From assembly GCF_014206875.1 (NCBI RefSeq), contig NZ_JACIJO010000003.1, positions 1,072,660 to 1,136,659 on the forward strand: a stretch of 64,000 nucleotides of DNA, in the 5' to 3' direction. Under the pieces are notes generated by a model. The model had not been told where the DNA came from and did no database searches. It worked only from the letters and a program-made list of their open reading frames with translations. The translations under genes and the position numbers were made by a program. Origin of the DNA: Algoriphagus iocasae. Its GTDB lineage: Bacteria > Bacteroidota > Bacteroidia > Cytophagales > Cyclobacteriaceae. Each line of letters starts with the position of its first letter. The first letter of the stretch is position 1. Below are positions 8,512 to 17,250 of the stretch, one piece after another.

Positions 8512-9882
8512 ATGACCCAGCGAAGAGAATTTATCAAGAAAAGTGTTTTGGGTACTGCCGGAATAGCGATGGCAGGAATGAGTATGTCAGCAAAATCATA
8601 CGCATCTATTATCGGCTCCAATGAACGAATCAATATGGCTGTCATTGGGATCCGTGGACAAGGAAGTAACCATATCAATCAATGGTGTGCGCTTAAAGAC
8701 AATAGAAATGTTCGCCTCAAAACGCTTTGCGATGTAGATGAGCAATATTATCCCGAGAAATCAAAAATCGTGATTGAAAAGACAGGGGTTACGCCCTTGA
8801 CTGAATGGGATATGCGAAAGGTATTTGATGATCCGGAAATTGATGGGGTTTCTTTTGCTGTACCTAATCATTGGCATGCCCTGGGCACAATTTGGGCCTG
8901 CCAGGCTGGAAAACATGTGTATGTAGAAAAGCCTGCTAGCCATAATGTTTTTGAGGGGAGGAAGATGGTTGAAGCTGCCAGAAAGTATGATAGGAGAGTT
9001 CAAGTTGGTTTTCAAAATAGATCAATTGCCAATGTGATGGAAGCAATGAAGTTTCTTCATGAAGGAGGAATTGGTGATATATATCTTGCTAGAGGGTTAT
9101 GTTATAAGCCCCGTGATTCCTTCGGAAGAGTAGCAGATTCTACACCTCCTGCTTCACTTCATTACGATCAGTGGCTCGGACCTGCTCCATATCAACCATA
9201 TAATGAAAAGAAAGTCCATTATAACTGGCATTGGCACTGGCCAACAGGCAATGGAGATACAGGAAATCAAGGTCCTCACCAATTTGACGTCGCACGTTGG
9301 GGAATGAATAAAAACGAGCATCCAGTTTCAGTCTTTTCTTCTGGTGGGATCTATGGAATCACTCCGGAAGAATGCTCACAGGAAACCCCGAATACGCAAA
9401 CTTCGGTGTTTAAATATGCGGATGGAACAATCCTTGAATTTGAAACCCGAGGTAGGTATACCAATGGTGAATCTAGTTTGGATGTCAAAATTGGCAATGT
9501 TTTCTATGGAACAGAGGGTTATTTGGAATTGGATGGAGGTACTTGGAGAGCTTTCCGCCAAAAGGAAACTGAGCCCTTTGCAATGAGTCAAAAAGCAGAA
9601 GCTCCTGCTCCAAGCAATCAATTGATGGCTGCTCCTGGTGGTGCTGAGCATTATGCAAACTTCTTGGATGCTATCCGATCAGGTAGCAATGATACTTTGC
9701 ATTGTGATATAGAGGAAGGATTTAAATCCTCGGTTTTGCCATTGATAGCAAACGTTTCTTATTTGAAAGGAAAGCAACTTCATTTTGACGGAAAAACTGA
9801 AAAATTCAAAAATGACAAAGAAGCCGATAAGCTATTGACCCGAGATTACAGAGATAAGTTTGAAGTTCCTAATCAAGTCTAA
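8512..9882 (+). CDS. Tat-exported Gfo/Idh/MocA family oxidoreductase
   Basis: 456 residues. The N-terminus is a twin-arginine leader (RREFIKKSVLGTAGIAMAG). A Rossmann fold follows (MAVIGIRGQGSNH), and then the family's catalytic-lysine motif in VYVEKPASHN. The C-terminal alpha/beta domain contains WHWHWPTGNGDTGNQGPHQF, typical of the large periplasmic subgroup found in Bacteroidota and Planctomycetes. It should oxidise or reduce a sugar or cyclitol with a tightly bound NAD(P), in the periplasm. It leads a three-gene run: a sugar isomerase/epimerase 19 bases downstream and a DUF6807 protein after that. This arrangement fits a periplasmic keto-sugar pathway, but the substrate is inference. Confidence 0.92.
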   Translation: MTQRREFIKKSVLGTAGIAMAGMSMSAKSYASIIGSNERINMAVIGIRGQGSNHINQWCALKDNRNVRLKTLCDVDEQYYPEKSKIVIEKTGVTPLTEWDMRKVFDDPEIDGVSFAVPNHWHALGTIWACQAGKHVYVEKPASHNVFEGRKMVEAARKYDRRVQVGFQNRSIANVMEAMKFLHEGGIGDIYLARGLCYKPRDSFGRVADSTPPASLHYDQWLGPAPYQPYNEKKVHYNWHWHWPTGNGDTGNQGPHQFDVARWGMNKNEHPVSVFSSGGIYGITPEECSQETPNTQTSVFKYADGTILEFETRGRYTNGESSLDVKIGNVFYGTEGYLELDGGTWRAFRQKETEPFAMSQKAEAPAPSNQLMAAPGGAEHYANFLDAIRSGSNDTLHCDIEEGFKSSVLPLIANVSYLKGKQLHFDGKTEKFKNDKEADKLLTRDYRDKFEVPNQV

Positions 9883-9901
9883 TCCCTCATTTTTATAAAA
9901 T

Positions 9902-10798
9902 ATGTTTGAATCAAATTCTAGAAGAGATTTTATCAAGTCGAGTTTTGCTGCCAGTCTAGGTCTTGCAGCTGGAAGTTTACCGTTTCAGGCTTTTACTGCT
10001 GCCCCTGTTCAAGGGATGCAGTTTGGTTTGGTGACTTATTTATGGGGTAGGGATTGGGATTTACCGACCTTGATTTCTAATTGCGAAAAGACCGGAGTGC
10101 TAGGAGTAGAACTTCGAACTCAACATGCTCACGGTGTCGAGACATCTCTTAGTTCACAGCAAAGAATGGAAGTGAAAAAGCGCTTTGAGGATAGCCCGGT
10201 GACATGCCTTGGATATGGAAGTAATTTCGAATACCATAGTCCTGATCCGAAGGTTTTGGCAAAGAACATTCAAGAAACCAAAGAATATATCCAGCTCTGT
10301 AAAGATATCGGTGCATCAGGCATCAAAGTTAAACCTAACGATCTTCCTGCTGAAGTTCCAAAAGAGAAAACGATCGCACAAATCGCAAGGTCTTTTAATG
10401 AAATCGGAGATTATGCAGGTGATTTGGGGCAATTGGTTCGAGTGGAAGTTCATGGTCATTTGACTCAGGAATTGCCGAACATGAAAGCAATTTTTGATCA
10501 GGTGGAAAGTCCTCATGTGAAAATCTGCTGGAATTGTAATCAAGAGGATTTATTGCCTCAGGGTTTAGAAGCAAATTTTAACTCTGTCAAAAAATGGTTT
10601 GGTGACACTGTGCATGTTCGTGAGTTTAACGAGGAAGGTTATCCTTATCAAGAGCTGTTTAACTTGTTTGCAAAGATGAATTATCAAGGATGGATTTTGA
10701 TGGAAGCAAGAACTGAACCCGCTGATCGTGTTGCAGCTTTGCGAGAGCAATTGAACCTGTTTAACTCTTTGAAAGCAAATGCACTAGGGATTGTTTGA
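9902..10798 (+). CDS. Tat-exported sugar phosphate isomerase/epimerase family protein (TIM barrel)
   Basis: 298 residues. The leader SRRDFIKSSFAASLGLAAG carries the twin-arginine motif. The rest matches the xylose-isomerase-like AP-endonuclease-2 TIM barrel: LVTYLWGRDWDL at the first strand, LGVELRTQHAHGVE, then VEVHGHLTQ, ICWNCNQED and VREFNEEGYPY as metal-ligand strands, ending GWILMEARTEPADRV. Members isomerise or epimerise sugars, or act as eliminases on 3-keto-glycosides. Because it is exported and follows the oxidoreductase, it probably acts on the oxidised product rather than on a sugar phosphate. Function beyond fold is inferred. Confidence 0.87.
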   Translation: MFESNSRRDFIKSSFAASLGLAAGSLPFQAFTAAPVQGMQFGLVTYLWGRDWDLPTLISNCEKTGVLGVELRTQHAHGVETSLSSQQRMEVKKRFEDSPVTCLGYGSNFEYHSPDPKVLAKNIQETKEYIQLCKDIGASGIKVKPNDLPAEVPKEKTIAQIARSFNEIGDYAGDLGQLVRVEVHGHLTQELPNMKAIFDQVESPHVKICWNCNQEDLLPQGLEANFNSVKKWFGDTVHVREFNEEGYPYQELFNLFAKMNYQGWILMEARTEPADRVAALREQLNLFNSLKANALGIV

Positions 10799-10835
10799 TA
10801 AACTTTTGATGAACCTTTAATTAACCCGAAATACC

Positions 10836-11933
10836 ATGCGATTTACGCGATTTAAAACACTTTGTTTATTGGCTTCCATGGCCTGCATTGGAGCTGCCTG
10901 TAGCTCAGGAAATTCCCAGTCAAATGAAATGGAAGAAGAAATGATCGAGGCAAAACCAAAGTTAGAACTCATTCAAAATGAAGCGGCACAAAAAGTGGAT
11001 GTGCTGGTTGATGGAGAATTGTTTACATCATTTATCTATAGTGATACACTTTACAAACCGGTTTTGTACCCAATCAAAACCTCACAAGGAACAACGATCA
11101 CCAGAGGATGGCCTTTTGAACCAAGACCTGGAGAGCGATTTGATCATCCTCATCATGTTGGCTTATGGTTTAATTATGGAGATGTGAATGGTTTGGACTT
11201 TTGGAACAATTCATATGCGATTCCTGAAGCTGAAAAGTCAAAATTCGGCCGAATTATTTTGAAAAAAATCAATTCGATTTCTGTAAAAGATGATGTGGGA
11301 GAGCTGGCTGTAACCCAAGAATGGAAAAATCAGGCAGGAGAAACACTTCTGGAAGAAAATACAACCTTCATATTCAAGGCTACAGATTCTGATCGGATTA
11401 TTGAAAGGATCGCAACTTTGACAGCTAATGGTCAGAAAGTGACTTTCACTGATAATAAAGAAGGAATGCTTGCCTTAAGAGTTGCAAGAGAATTAGAACA
11501 TCCGTCAACCAAGCCTGAGTTATTTACGGATGCCTCAGGAAAAATTACAGATGTCCCGACGATGAATAATGAAGGAATTACAGGAATGTATACCAGTAGC
11601 AATGGGAAGAAAGGGGATGATGTTTGGGGTACCCGTGGGGATTGGGTGGATTTGGAAGGTAAAATCGGATCTGAAAATATCTCAGTAATAATTTATGATC
11701 ACCCAAAAAATGTAGGATATCCAACATATTGGCATGCTAGAGGTTATGGGCTTTTCGCTGCAAATCCATTAGGGCAGAAAGCAATGAGTCAAGGAAAAGA
11801 GGAACTGAATTACGAATTAGAAGATGGAGAATCTATGACGTTTAGATTTAAAGTCGAGATTGTTTCGGGTGAAACTCCTGATGTAAATGAAGTAGAAAAG
11901 CGATTTGAAAGCTGGAGTAAAGCTTCAAATTAA
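10836..11933 (+). CDS. DUF6807 (PmoA-like) family lipoprotein
   Basis: 365 residues. A lipoprotein signal ends at the Cys in IGAACSSGN. The body matches the family often labelled methane oxygenase PmoA (DUF6807): PFEPRPGERFDHPHHVGLWFNYGDVNGLDFW, and later YWHARGYGLFAANPLGQKAMS. Despite the label these are not methane monooxygenase subunits; they recur in Bacteroidota and Planctomycetes beside Gfo/Idh/MocA and sugar isomerase genes, and their reaction is unknown. Conserved His residues in HPHHVG suggest a metal or sugar site. It lies 37 bases after the isomerase gene and ends just before a UUCG-capped terminator, so it closes this operon. Confidence 0.83.
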   Translation: MRFTRFKTLCLLASMACIGAACSSGNSQSNEMEEEMIEAKPKLELIQNEAAQKVDVLVDGELFTSFIYSDTLYKPVLYPIKTSQGTTITRGWPFEPRPGERFDHPHHVGLWFNYGDVNGLDFWNNSYAIPEAEKSKFGRIILKKINSISVKDDVGELAVTQEWKNQAGETLLEENTTFIFKATDSDRIIERIATLTANGQKVTFTDNKEGMLALRVARELEHPSTKPELFTDASGKITDVPTMNNEGITGMYTSSNGKKGDDVWGTRGDWVDLEGKIGSENISVIIYDHPKNVGYPTYWHARGYGLFAANPLGQKAMSQGKEELNYELEDGESMTFRFKVEIVSGETPDVNEVEKRFESWSKASN

Positions 11934-11960
11934 GTCTTAAAAATCTCAATAAATTATTCA

Positions 11961-11989
11961 GCACTATCTTCGGGTAGTGCTTTTTTGTT
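11961..11989 (+). terminator. Terminator after the sugar-oxidation operon
   Basis: Stem GCACTATC / GGTAGTGC (with one T-G pair) closed by a TTCG tetraloop, followed by TTTTTTG. It starts 27 bases after the DUF6807 stop. Confidence 0.9.
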
Positions 11990-12204
11990 TTTAAAGAAAA
12001 ACAGTATTGTTAAGCTCTTCAATTGAGGCTGGCATGCCTTGTGAACTTTTAGAAGGTATAGTCATGATTTTGGCTGGAATCTATTGTTTAATACAGTAGA
12101 TCAGGGATTTATGAGATTTTATATGTAAAAAAAATCCTCACTCTGTGGGGGATCTAAACAATATTAACTCATGTCCCAATTCTTTGAACCCTTTAAAGGA
12201 TTGA

Positions 12205-12801
12205 ATGATGAGGCATTCTTTTTTGATAAGATTTTGTATTTTCTCTATGATACTGCTCGTATCAGTTTCCTGTCAGGATGTTTTAGATATTCTACCATTA
12301 GAAACTACTGATGAATTTATTTCAGCATCCATCAATGATCAGGTTTTTGAGGTGGAAGGAGGGAAAAGCATCCTGGACTCTGAGTTCGTGATTGCTGAAA
12401 TGGTTGAAGATCAAGACCATTTTTTATTGACCGTTTATGGTGTTCAGGTGGCTGATACAAAAGAAGTCACAGCCATGGGTTTTAAACTTGGAGGAAAGTC
12501 TTTGGACGAACTTGAAGTTGGAAAAGAATATTCAGAATGGGAGTTGATTGAAAATTCTGAAGTGAATTTTGAAGGGGTGATGGGAGCCGTAGAGAAAAGA
12601 ACCTCGCCTAACTCTGACGATCATATTTATAAAGCAAGTTCAAACCATACAGGCGAAATCTCCTTTATAATCAATGAGATAGATATAGAAAACAAAACGA
12701 TTTCAGGAGAATTTAATTACAAAGCAAAAGATAAAGACAGTGGGACTTTGCTAGAAGTAAGGAATGGCAAATTCGAGAAAATTGAATGGGTAATTCTTTA
12801 A
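12205..12801 (+). CDS. Hypothetical lipoprotein
   Basis: 198 residues. A hydrophobic signal (FLIRFCIFSMILLVSVS) is followed by Cys in the lipobox VSCQ. The mature part is acidic and beta-rich, beginning with a proline-containing linker. It contains a segment (ASINDQVFEVEGG) resembling the small beta-sandwich lipoproteins common in Cytophagales. No family is recognised. It sits alone between the terminator at 11.96 kb and another small lipoprotein gene 69 bases downstream, with which it may be co-transcribed. Confidence 0.7.
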   Translation: MMRHSFLIRFCIFSMILLVSVSCQDVLDILPLETTDEFISASINDQVFEVEGGKSILDSEFVIAEMVEDQDHFLLTVYGVQVADTKEVTAMGFKLGGKSLDELEVGKEYSEWELIENSEVNFEGVMGAVEKRTSPNSDDHIYKASSNHTGEISFIINEIDIENKTISGEFNYKAKDKDSGTLLEVRNGKFEKIEWVIL

Positions 12802-12870
12802 CGCATTCTACCTAAAACAATTGAAAAACACCTTTTACTAATACAAACCAATCCAAAACAAATTAAAACT

Positions 12871-13608
12871 ATGAACACGATGAAAATCAGAAACTTAATG
12901 ATGGCCATGGCTTCAGTAGCAATCGTTTCCTCTTGTACGGAGGAAAAAGAAGGTCCGGCTTTTCCAGAAAGTGAGGTAAAAGTATCTGCCACAATAGGCA
13001 TGAGTGAAGAAGATCCAAATGCAAGGGTGAATAATTTGGTCTATGGTAATTTTGAAGTGACTGACGTAAAACTATCTATTGATAATGTCAAGTTGATCTT
13101 AAGAGCCACCAATGAGGATACCAAAAAACCTACGATTGTTCAGATTAGGGATAAGAACCCTCAAATCTTGACATTGGTTGAAAACGGTGAAGTGATGGTC
13201 GCTCCAATCGGAACTGTCATGGCAGCAGATGGAGTTTATGGAAAATTAAACTTTGATTTTGTGCTTCCAGATGTTCCTGAAGACGATGAAATGTATGGAT
13301 CATCTGTGATCGCAAAAGCTAAATGGTTCGATATCCCTGCGGTTATCAATATGCAACTGGAAGACGAAATGGTTCTACAGTTTAACCAAGGTCTAGAAGT
13401 TGACGGTGCACAGGATTATTTATTGACCATGTACGTGGATAAAATTCTGGAAGGTATTTCTCCAACTTTGGTAGGTGATGGAAACGGTAACGGTACCATC
13501 GAAGTTGGTCCAAATAATGAAGATGGAAATAGCGAAGTGTATGAAGCCATCATTGCCAACATCCAAAATGCATTAGTGCTAAAGAATGGTAAGTTCAAGG
13601 ATAAATAA
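12871..13608 (+). CDS. Hypothetical lipoprotein, DUF4382-like
   Basis: 245 residues. A signal sequence ends in the lipobox VSSCTEE. The body (NFEVTDVKLSIDNVKLILRA, then APIGTVMAADGVYGKLNFDF and QLEDEMVLQFNQGLE) resembles the beta-sandwich DUF4382-type lipoproteins of Bacteroidota, but the match is judged by eye only. Near the C-terminus there is a Gly/Asn-rich stretch (GDGNGNGTIEVGPNNEDGN) that could be a linker or a Ca2+-binding loop. Strong bidirectional terminator downstream. Function unknown; surface or periplasmic. Confidence 0.7.
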   Translation: MNTMKIRNLMMAMASVAIVSSCTEEKEGPAFPESEVKVSATIGMSEEDPNARVNNLVYGNFEVTDVKLSIDNVKLILRATNEDTKKPTIVQIRDKNPQILTLVENGEVMVAPIGTVMAADGVYGKLNFDFVLPDVPEDDEMYGSSVIAKAKWFDIPAVINMQLEDEMVLQFNQGLEVDGAQDYLLTMYVDKILEGISPTLVGDGNGNGTIEVGPNNEDGNSEVYEAIIANIQNALVLKNGKFKDK

Positions 13609-13650
13609 TCCTTTAACTCGGAATTAAAAACCCAAATAGTTAATTTCTAT

Positions 13651-13697
13651 AAAGCATCGGTCTTCTGGAAAACTCCAGAAGATTGATGCTTTTTTTA
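13651..13697. terminator. Long terminator hairpin, possibly bidirectional
   Basis: AAAGCATC then TCTTCTGGA, loop AAAC, TCCAGAAGA then GATGCTTTTTTT. The two arms pair for about 17 bases with a small interruption, flanked by A and T runs. It separates the lipoprotein pair from the transglutaminase operon. Confidence 0.85.
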
Positions 13698-13870
13698 TTT
13701 GGACTCGGATTGTGACATAATAAATGCAATGCTACTTTTTATCTAATGATTAATTTCTGGCTAAATTTCACTTAGTGTCAATCTTATTTTAAATTACTGA
13801 AGTAAGAATCGCCCAAATAGCCCAGTTCCAGAGTTGGAATTCCTGTTTTTGACAAAAATTAATTTTTAAT

Positions 13871-16800
13871 ATGTCCATTAAAGTTGCTGTAAGGCATTTT
13901 ACCCGGTACGATTACGATCGTCATATTGCACTTGGTCCACAGGTCATCAGACTTAGGCCAGCACCGCATTCCAGAACATTTATCAAAGGGTATTCTTTGA
14001 ATGTGAAACCTGCTAATCATTTTATCAATTGGCAACAGGATCCATTCGGTAATTATCTGGCAAGAATTGTCTTTCCTGACAAAGTCAAATTCTTTGAGAT
14101 AGATGTAGAAGTGATTGCAGATATGGTGGTAATCAACCCCTTTGATTTTTTTGTCGAAGACTATGCAATGACTTTTCCTTTTGCCTATGAGGAAAGTTTA
14201 AATGCCCAGTTAGGCCCTTATCTCGAGCGTAAAGAAGCGGGTCCTCTATTGCTAGACCTCGTCAAAAAGGCCAAAAAACTGCTCACCAAAGACATGATAA
14301 CGGTGGATTATTTAGTCGCCATCAATCAATTGATCCATCAAGAGCTTAGCTATAATGTACGAATGGAGCCAGGAGTCCAGTCTTGTGAGGAAACATTGAC
14401 TTTGTGTTCTGGTTCCTGTAGGGATTTTGCTTGGTTGATGGTTTTGGTACTTCGGCATCTTGGTCTTGCTTCCCGTTTTGCTTCGGGCTATTTAGTGCAG
14501 TTAAAATCTGATGAAAAATCCTTAGATGGCCCTTCTGGACCTGAAGAAGACTTTACCGATTTACATGCTTGGACGGAAGTTTTTGTGCCTGGAGCGGGTT
14601 GGATTGGTTTGGATTCTACTTCTGGATTATTTGCTGGAGAAGGACATATTCCCTTGGCTTGTACCCCAAGTCCTCAAGATGCAGCCCCGATTTCTGGAAT
14701 GGCAGAACCTGCAGAGACAGAATTCCATTTTGCAAATGAAGTAACTAGAATTGAAGAAACCCCGAGGGTAACCAAACCCTACTCAGAAGAAGACTGGGAG
14801 AAAATTCTTCAAGTTGGAGATAAGGTGGATCAGGATCTTCAGGCAAATGATGTTCGCTTGACTATGGGAGGGGAGCCTACTTTTGTCTCCATTGACAATC
14901 AGGATGCTCCGGAATGGAATACTGCTGCAGATGGAGAGCATAAAAGGAAGCTTTCAAATATCCTGTTTCATAAATTGAAAGGAGAGTTTGGACATGGTGC
15001 ATTGATGCAATATGGGCAGGGAAAATGGTATCCCGGCGAGCCTTTACCTAGGTGGAAACTTGCCTGTTTCTGGCGAAAAGATGGTAAAGCGATTTGGCAT
15101 GATGATTCCTTGATGGCTGATTTATCAAAGGATTATAAACTGAATAGCAGGCATGCAAAGAGTTTTGTGAATAATCTTGTCAAGCAATTAAACGTTGACA
15201 AAAACAATATTTCACCTCTTTACGAAGATCCTTTTTATTTCATTTGGCAGGAGGGAAGAGTTCCTAAGAACATAAATCCGAAAAAATACAATCTCAAATC
15301 CTCACTAGAGCGGCAAAAGCTTGCTGAACTTTTGAATAAAGGCCTTGGAAAACCTGTTGCGTTCTCAATTCCTTTGGAATGGGAGTTTAATGAGCAGAGA
15401 TGGCAAAGTTGCAAATGGAAATTCCGTAGAGATGATATCTATCTTGTTCCCGGCAATTCCCCTGCAGGACTTAGGCTTCCTTTAGATTCCATCGAACATA
15501 CAGATCCAGAAAAAGAACCTGTTTTTCCCGAAAGAGACCTTTTTGCAAGTGAGGTGAAGTTGCCAAAATCTTCCAAAAGGCTGAAATCTAAAAAGTCACC
15601 AATCAATTCTAAGAGAATTTTCAAAACCACATTGGTGGCAGAGGTGAGAGAAGGAAAGCTATTTGTATTCTTTCCACCTACCACTCATTTAGAGCACTAT
15701 TTGGATTTGGTGAGTGCCGTAGAGCGGACAGCCAAAAAGTTAAAAATCCCGATTTTGATTGAAGGATATGATCCACCATCTGACTCTAGAATAGAAAAGA
15801 TGATGATTACTCCTGATCCAGGCGTCATAGAAGTAAATATTCAGCCTGCAAAAACCTGGAAAGAAGTAGTTCATAATTACGGGGTGCTTTATGAAAAAGC
15901 ACGTGAATCAAGACTGATTTCGGAGAAATTCAATGTAGATGGAAAACACACTGGAACAGGAGGGGGAAATCATATTACCCTAGGTGGAACAAGTCCAGAA
16001 AACAGTCCATTACTTCGTAGACCGGATGTTTTGCGGAGTTTTATTACCTATTGGCAGCATCACCCAGCATTGTCATATCTCTTTTCTACCCAATTTATTG
16101 GACCAACCTCTCAGGCTCCAAGGGTTGATGAAGGGCGAGACGATATGCTTTATGAACTGGAATTGGCTTTTCAGCAGGTTCCAAATGGAAAAGAAAATGA
16201 AATTCCTTTCTGGATGGTAGATCGTATTTTCAGGAACCTATTGGTGGATATTACGGGGAATACACACCGAGCAGAATTCTGTATAGATAAATTGTATTCA
16301 CCAGATTCTAGCAGCGGAAGATTGGGTATTCTGGAGTTCAGAGGATTTGATATGCCTCCTCATTATCGGATGAGCATGGTTCAGCTGTTGTTGATCCGCG
16401 CATTGATGAGTTGGTTTTGGAGAGAACCTTACTATCATAAGTTGGTACGATGGGGAACGTCTTTACATGATAAATTTCTGCTTCCACACTATTGTGAAAA
16501 AGATATGAAGGAGGTGATTTTGGATTTGAAAAAGGCAGGGTATGATTTCGATATTTCATGGTTTGCACCGTTTTTCAGTTTTAGATTTCCATTTATCGGA
16601 GAGTTGCAATCAGATGAAATTCATATTGACTTGAGGATGGCTATTGAACCTTGGCATGTATTGGGAGAAGAGATATCCAGCTCAGGAACAGCTAGGTATG
16701 TGGATTCTTCCTTAGAAAGACTTCAGGTGAAAATAAGTGGACTTACTGACTCGAGATATCAGCTGATGTGCAATGGTTTTAAGATTCCTTTAAAAAACAC

Positions 16801-17221
16801 AGGAGTTCAAGGGGAATATGTTGCGGGGATCCGATATCGCGCTTGGCAACCTTATTCTGCCCTTCACCCAACAATCGGAATTGACACTCCATTGGTGATT
16901 GATTTATTTGATACCTGGACCAAAAAGTCTGTGGCTGCTTGCCAATATCATGTAGTTCATCCAGGTGGCAGGAGTTATGATAACTTCCCCGTCAATAGCT
17001 ATGAAGCTGAAGCTAGAAGAATTTCTAGATTTTTCGACTTTGGACATACCATAAGCTCAGAGAATCCTGTTAATTTCACGGCTTCCGAAAGTCTAAATTC
17101 CGGAAGATATATTACAAAAATAGAGGGCCAAACTACCTATGAGGGAGAGATGGAAATCGTCAATCCTGAATTTCCTTACACGATGGATTTACGTCGATAT
17201 AAGAAGAGTGGATGGGTATAA
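13871..17221 (+). CDS. Transglutaminase-like protein with C-terminal DUF2126 domain
   Basis: 1116 residues. An N-terminal beta domain (1-100) precedes a transglutaminase-like core with its triad visible: Cys183 (GSCRDFAW), His232 (DLHAWTE) and Asp248 (GLDSTSG). From about residue 310 to the end lies DUF2126, starting at DVRLTMGGEPTFVS and containing GKHTGTGGGNHITLGG and RAEFCIDKLYSPDSSSGRLG, with the Glu and His residues expected for a carboxylate-amine ligase of the glutamine-synthetase-like fold. Literature on amidoligases (Iyer, Aravind and colleagues) links this architecture to circularly permuted ATP-grasp and alpha-E proteins and predicts peptide synthesis or tagging. No signal peptide, so it acts in the cytosol. 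First gene of a three-gene operon, 29 bases before the next. Confidence 0.92.
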   Translation: MSIKVAVRHFTRYDYDRHIALGPQVIRLRPAPHSRTFIKGYSLNVKPANHFINWQQDPFGNYLARIVFPDKVKFFEIDVEVIADMVVINPFDFFVEDYAMTFPFAYEESLNAQLGPYLERKEAGPLLLDLVKKAKKLLTKDMITVDYLVAINQLIHQELSYNVRMEPGVQSCEETLTLCSGSCRDFAWLMVLVLRHLGLASRFASGYLVQLKSDEKSLDGPSGPEEDFTDLHAWTEVFVPGAGWIGLDSTSGLFAGEGHIPLACTPSPQDAAPISGMAEPAETEFHFANEVTRIEETPRVTKPYSEEDWEKILQVGDKVDQDLQANDVRLTMGGEPTFVSIDNQDAPEWNTAADGEHKRKLSNILFHKLKGEFGHGALMQYGQGKWYPGEPLPRWKLACFWRKDGKAIWHDDSLMADLSKDYKLNSRHAKSFVNNLVKQLNVDKNNISPLYEDPFYFIWQEGRVPKNINPKKYNLKSSLERQKLAELLNKGLGKPVAFSIPLEWEFNEQRWQSCKWKFRRDDIYLVPGNSPAGLRLPLDSIEHTDPEKEPVFPERDLFASEVKLPKSSKRLKSKKSPINSKRIFKTTLVAEVREGKLFVFFPPTTHLEHYLDLVSAVERTAKKLKIPILIEGYDPPSDSRIEKMMITPDPGVIEVNIQPAKTWKEVVHNYGVLYEKARESRLISEKFNVDGKHTGTGGGNHITLGGTSPENSPLLRRPDVLRSFITYWQHHPALSYLFSTQFIGPTSQAPRVDEGRDDMLYELELAFQQVPNGKENEIPFWMVDRIFRNLLVDITGNTHRAEFCIDKLYSPDSSSGRLGILEFRGFDMPPHYRMSMVQLLLIRALMSWFWREPYYHKLVRWGTSLHDKFLLPHYCEKDMKEVILDLKKAGYDFDISWFAPFFSFRFPFIGELQSDEIHIDLRMAIEPWHVLGEEISSSGTARYVDSSLERLQVKISGLTDSRYQLMCNGFKIPLKNTGVQGEYVAGIRYRAWQPYSALHPTIGIDTPLVIDLFDTWTKKSVAACQYHVVHPGGRSYDNFPVNSYEAEARRISRFFDFGHTISSENPVNFTASESLNSGRYITKIEGQTTYEGEMEIVNPEFPYTMDLRRYKKSGWV

Positions 17222-17250
17222 TCAGCGTTTAATTAGTTCAAATTGGTCAA

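Noticed and set aside
10836-11933. Methane monooxygenase subunit (PmoA)
   Set aside because: The family name is historical; the protein is a lipoprotein without the membrane helices of particulate methane monooxygenase.
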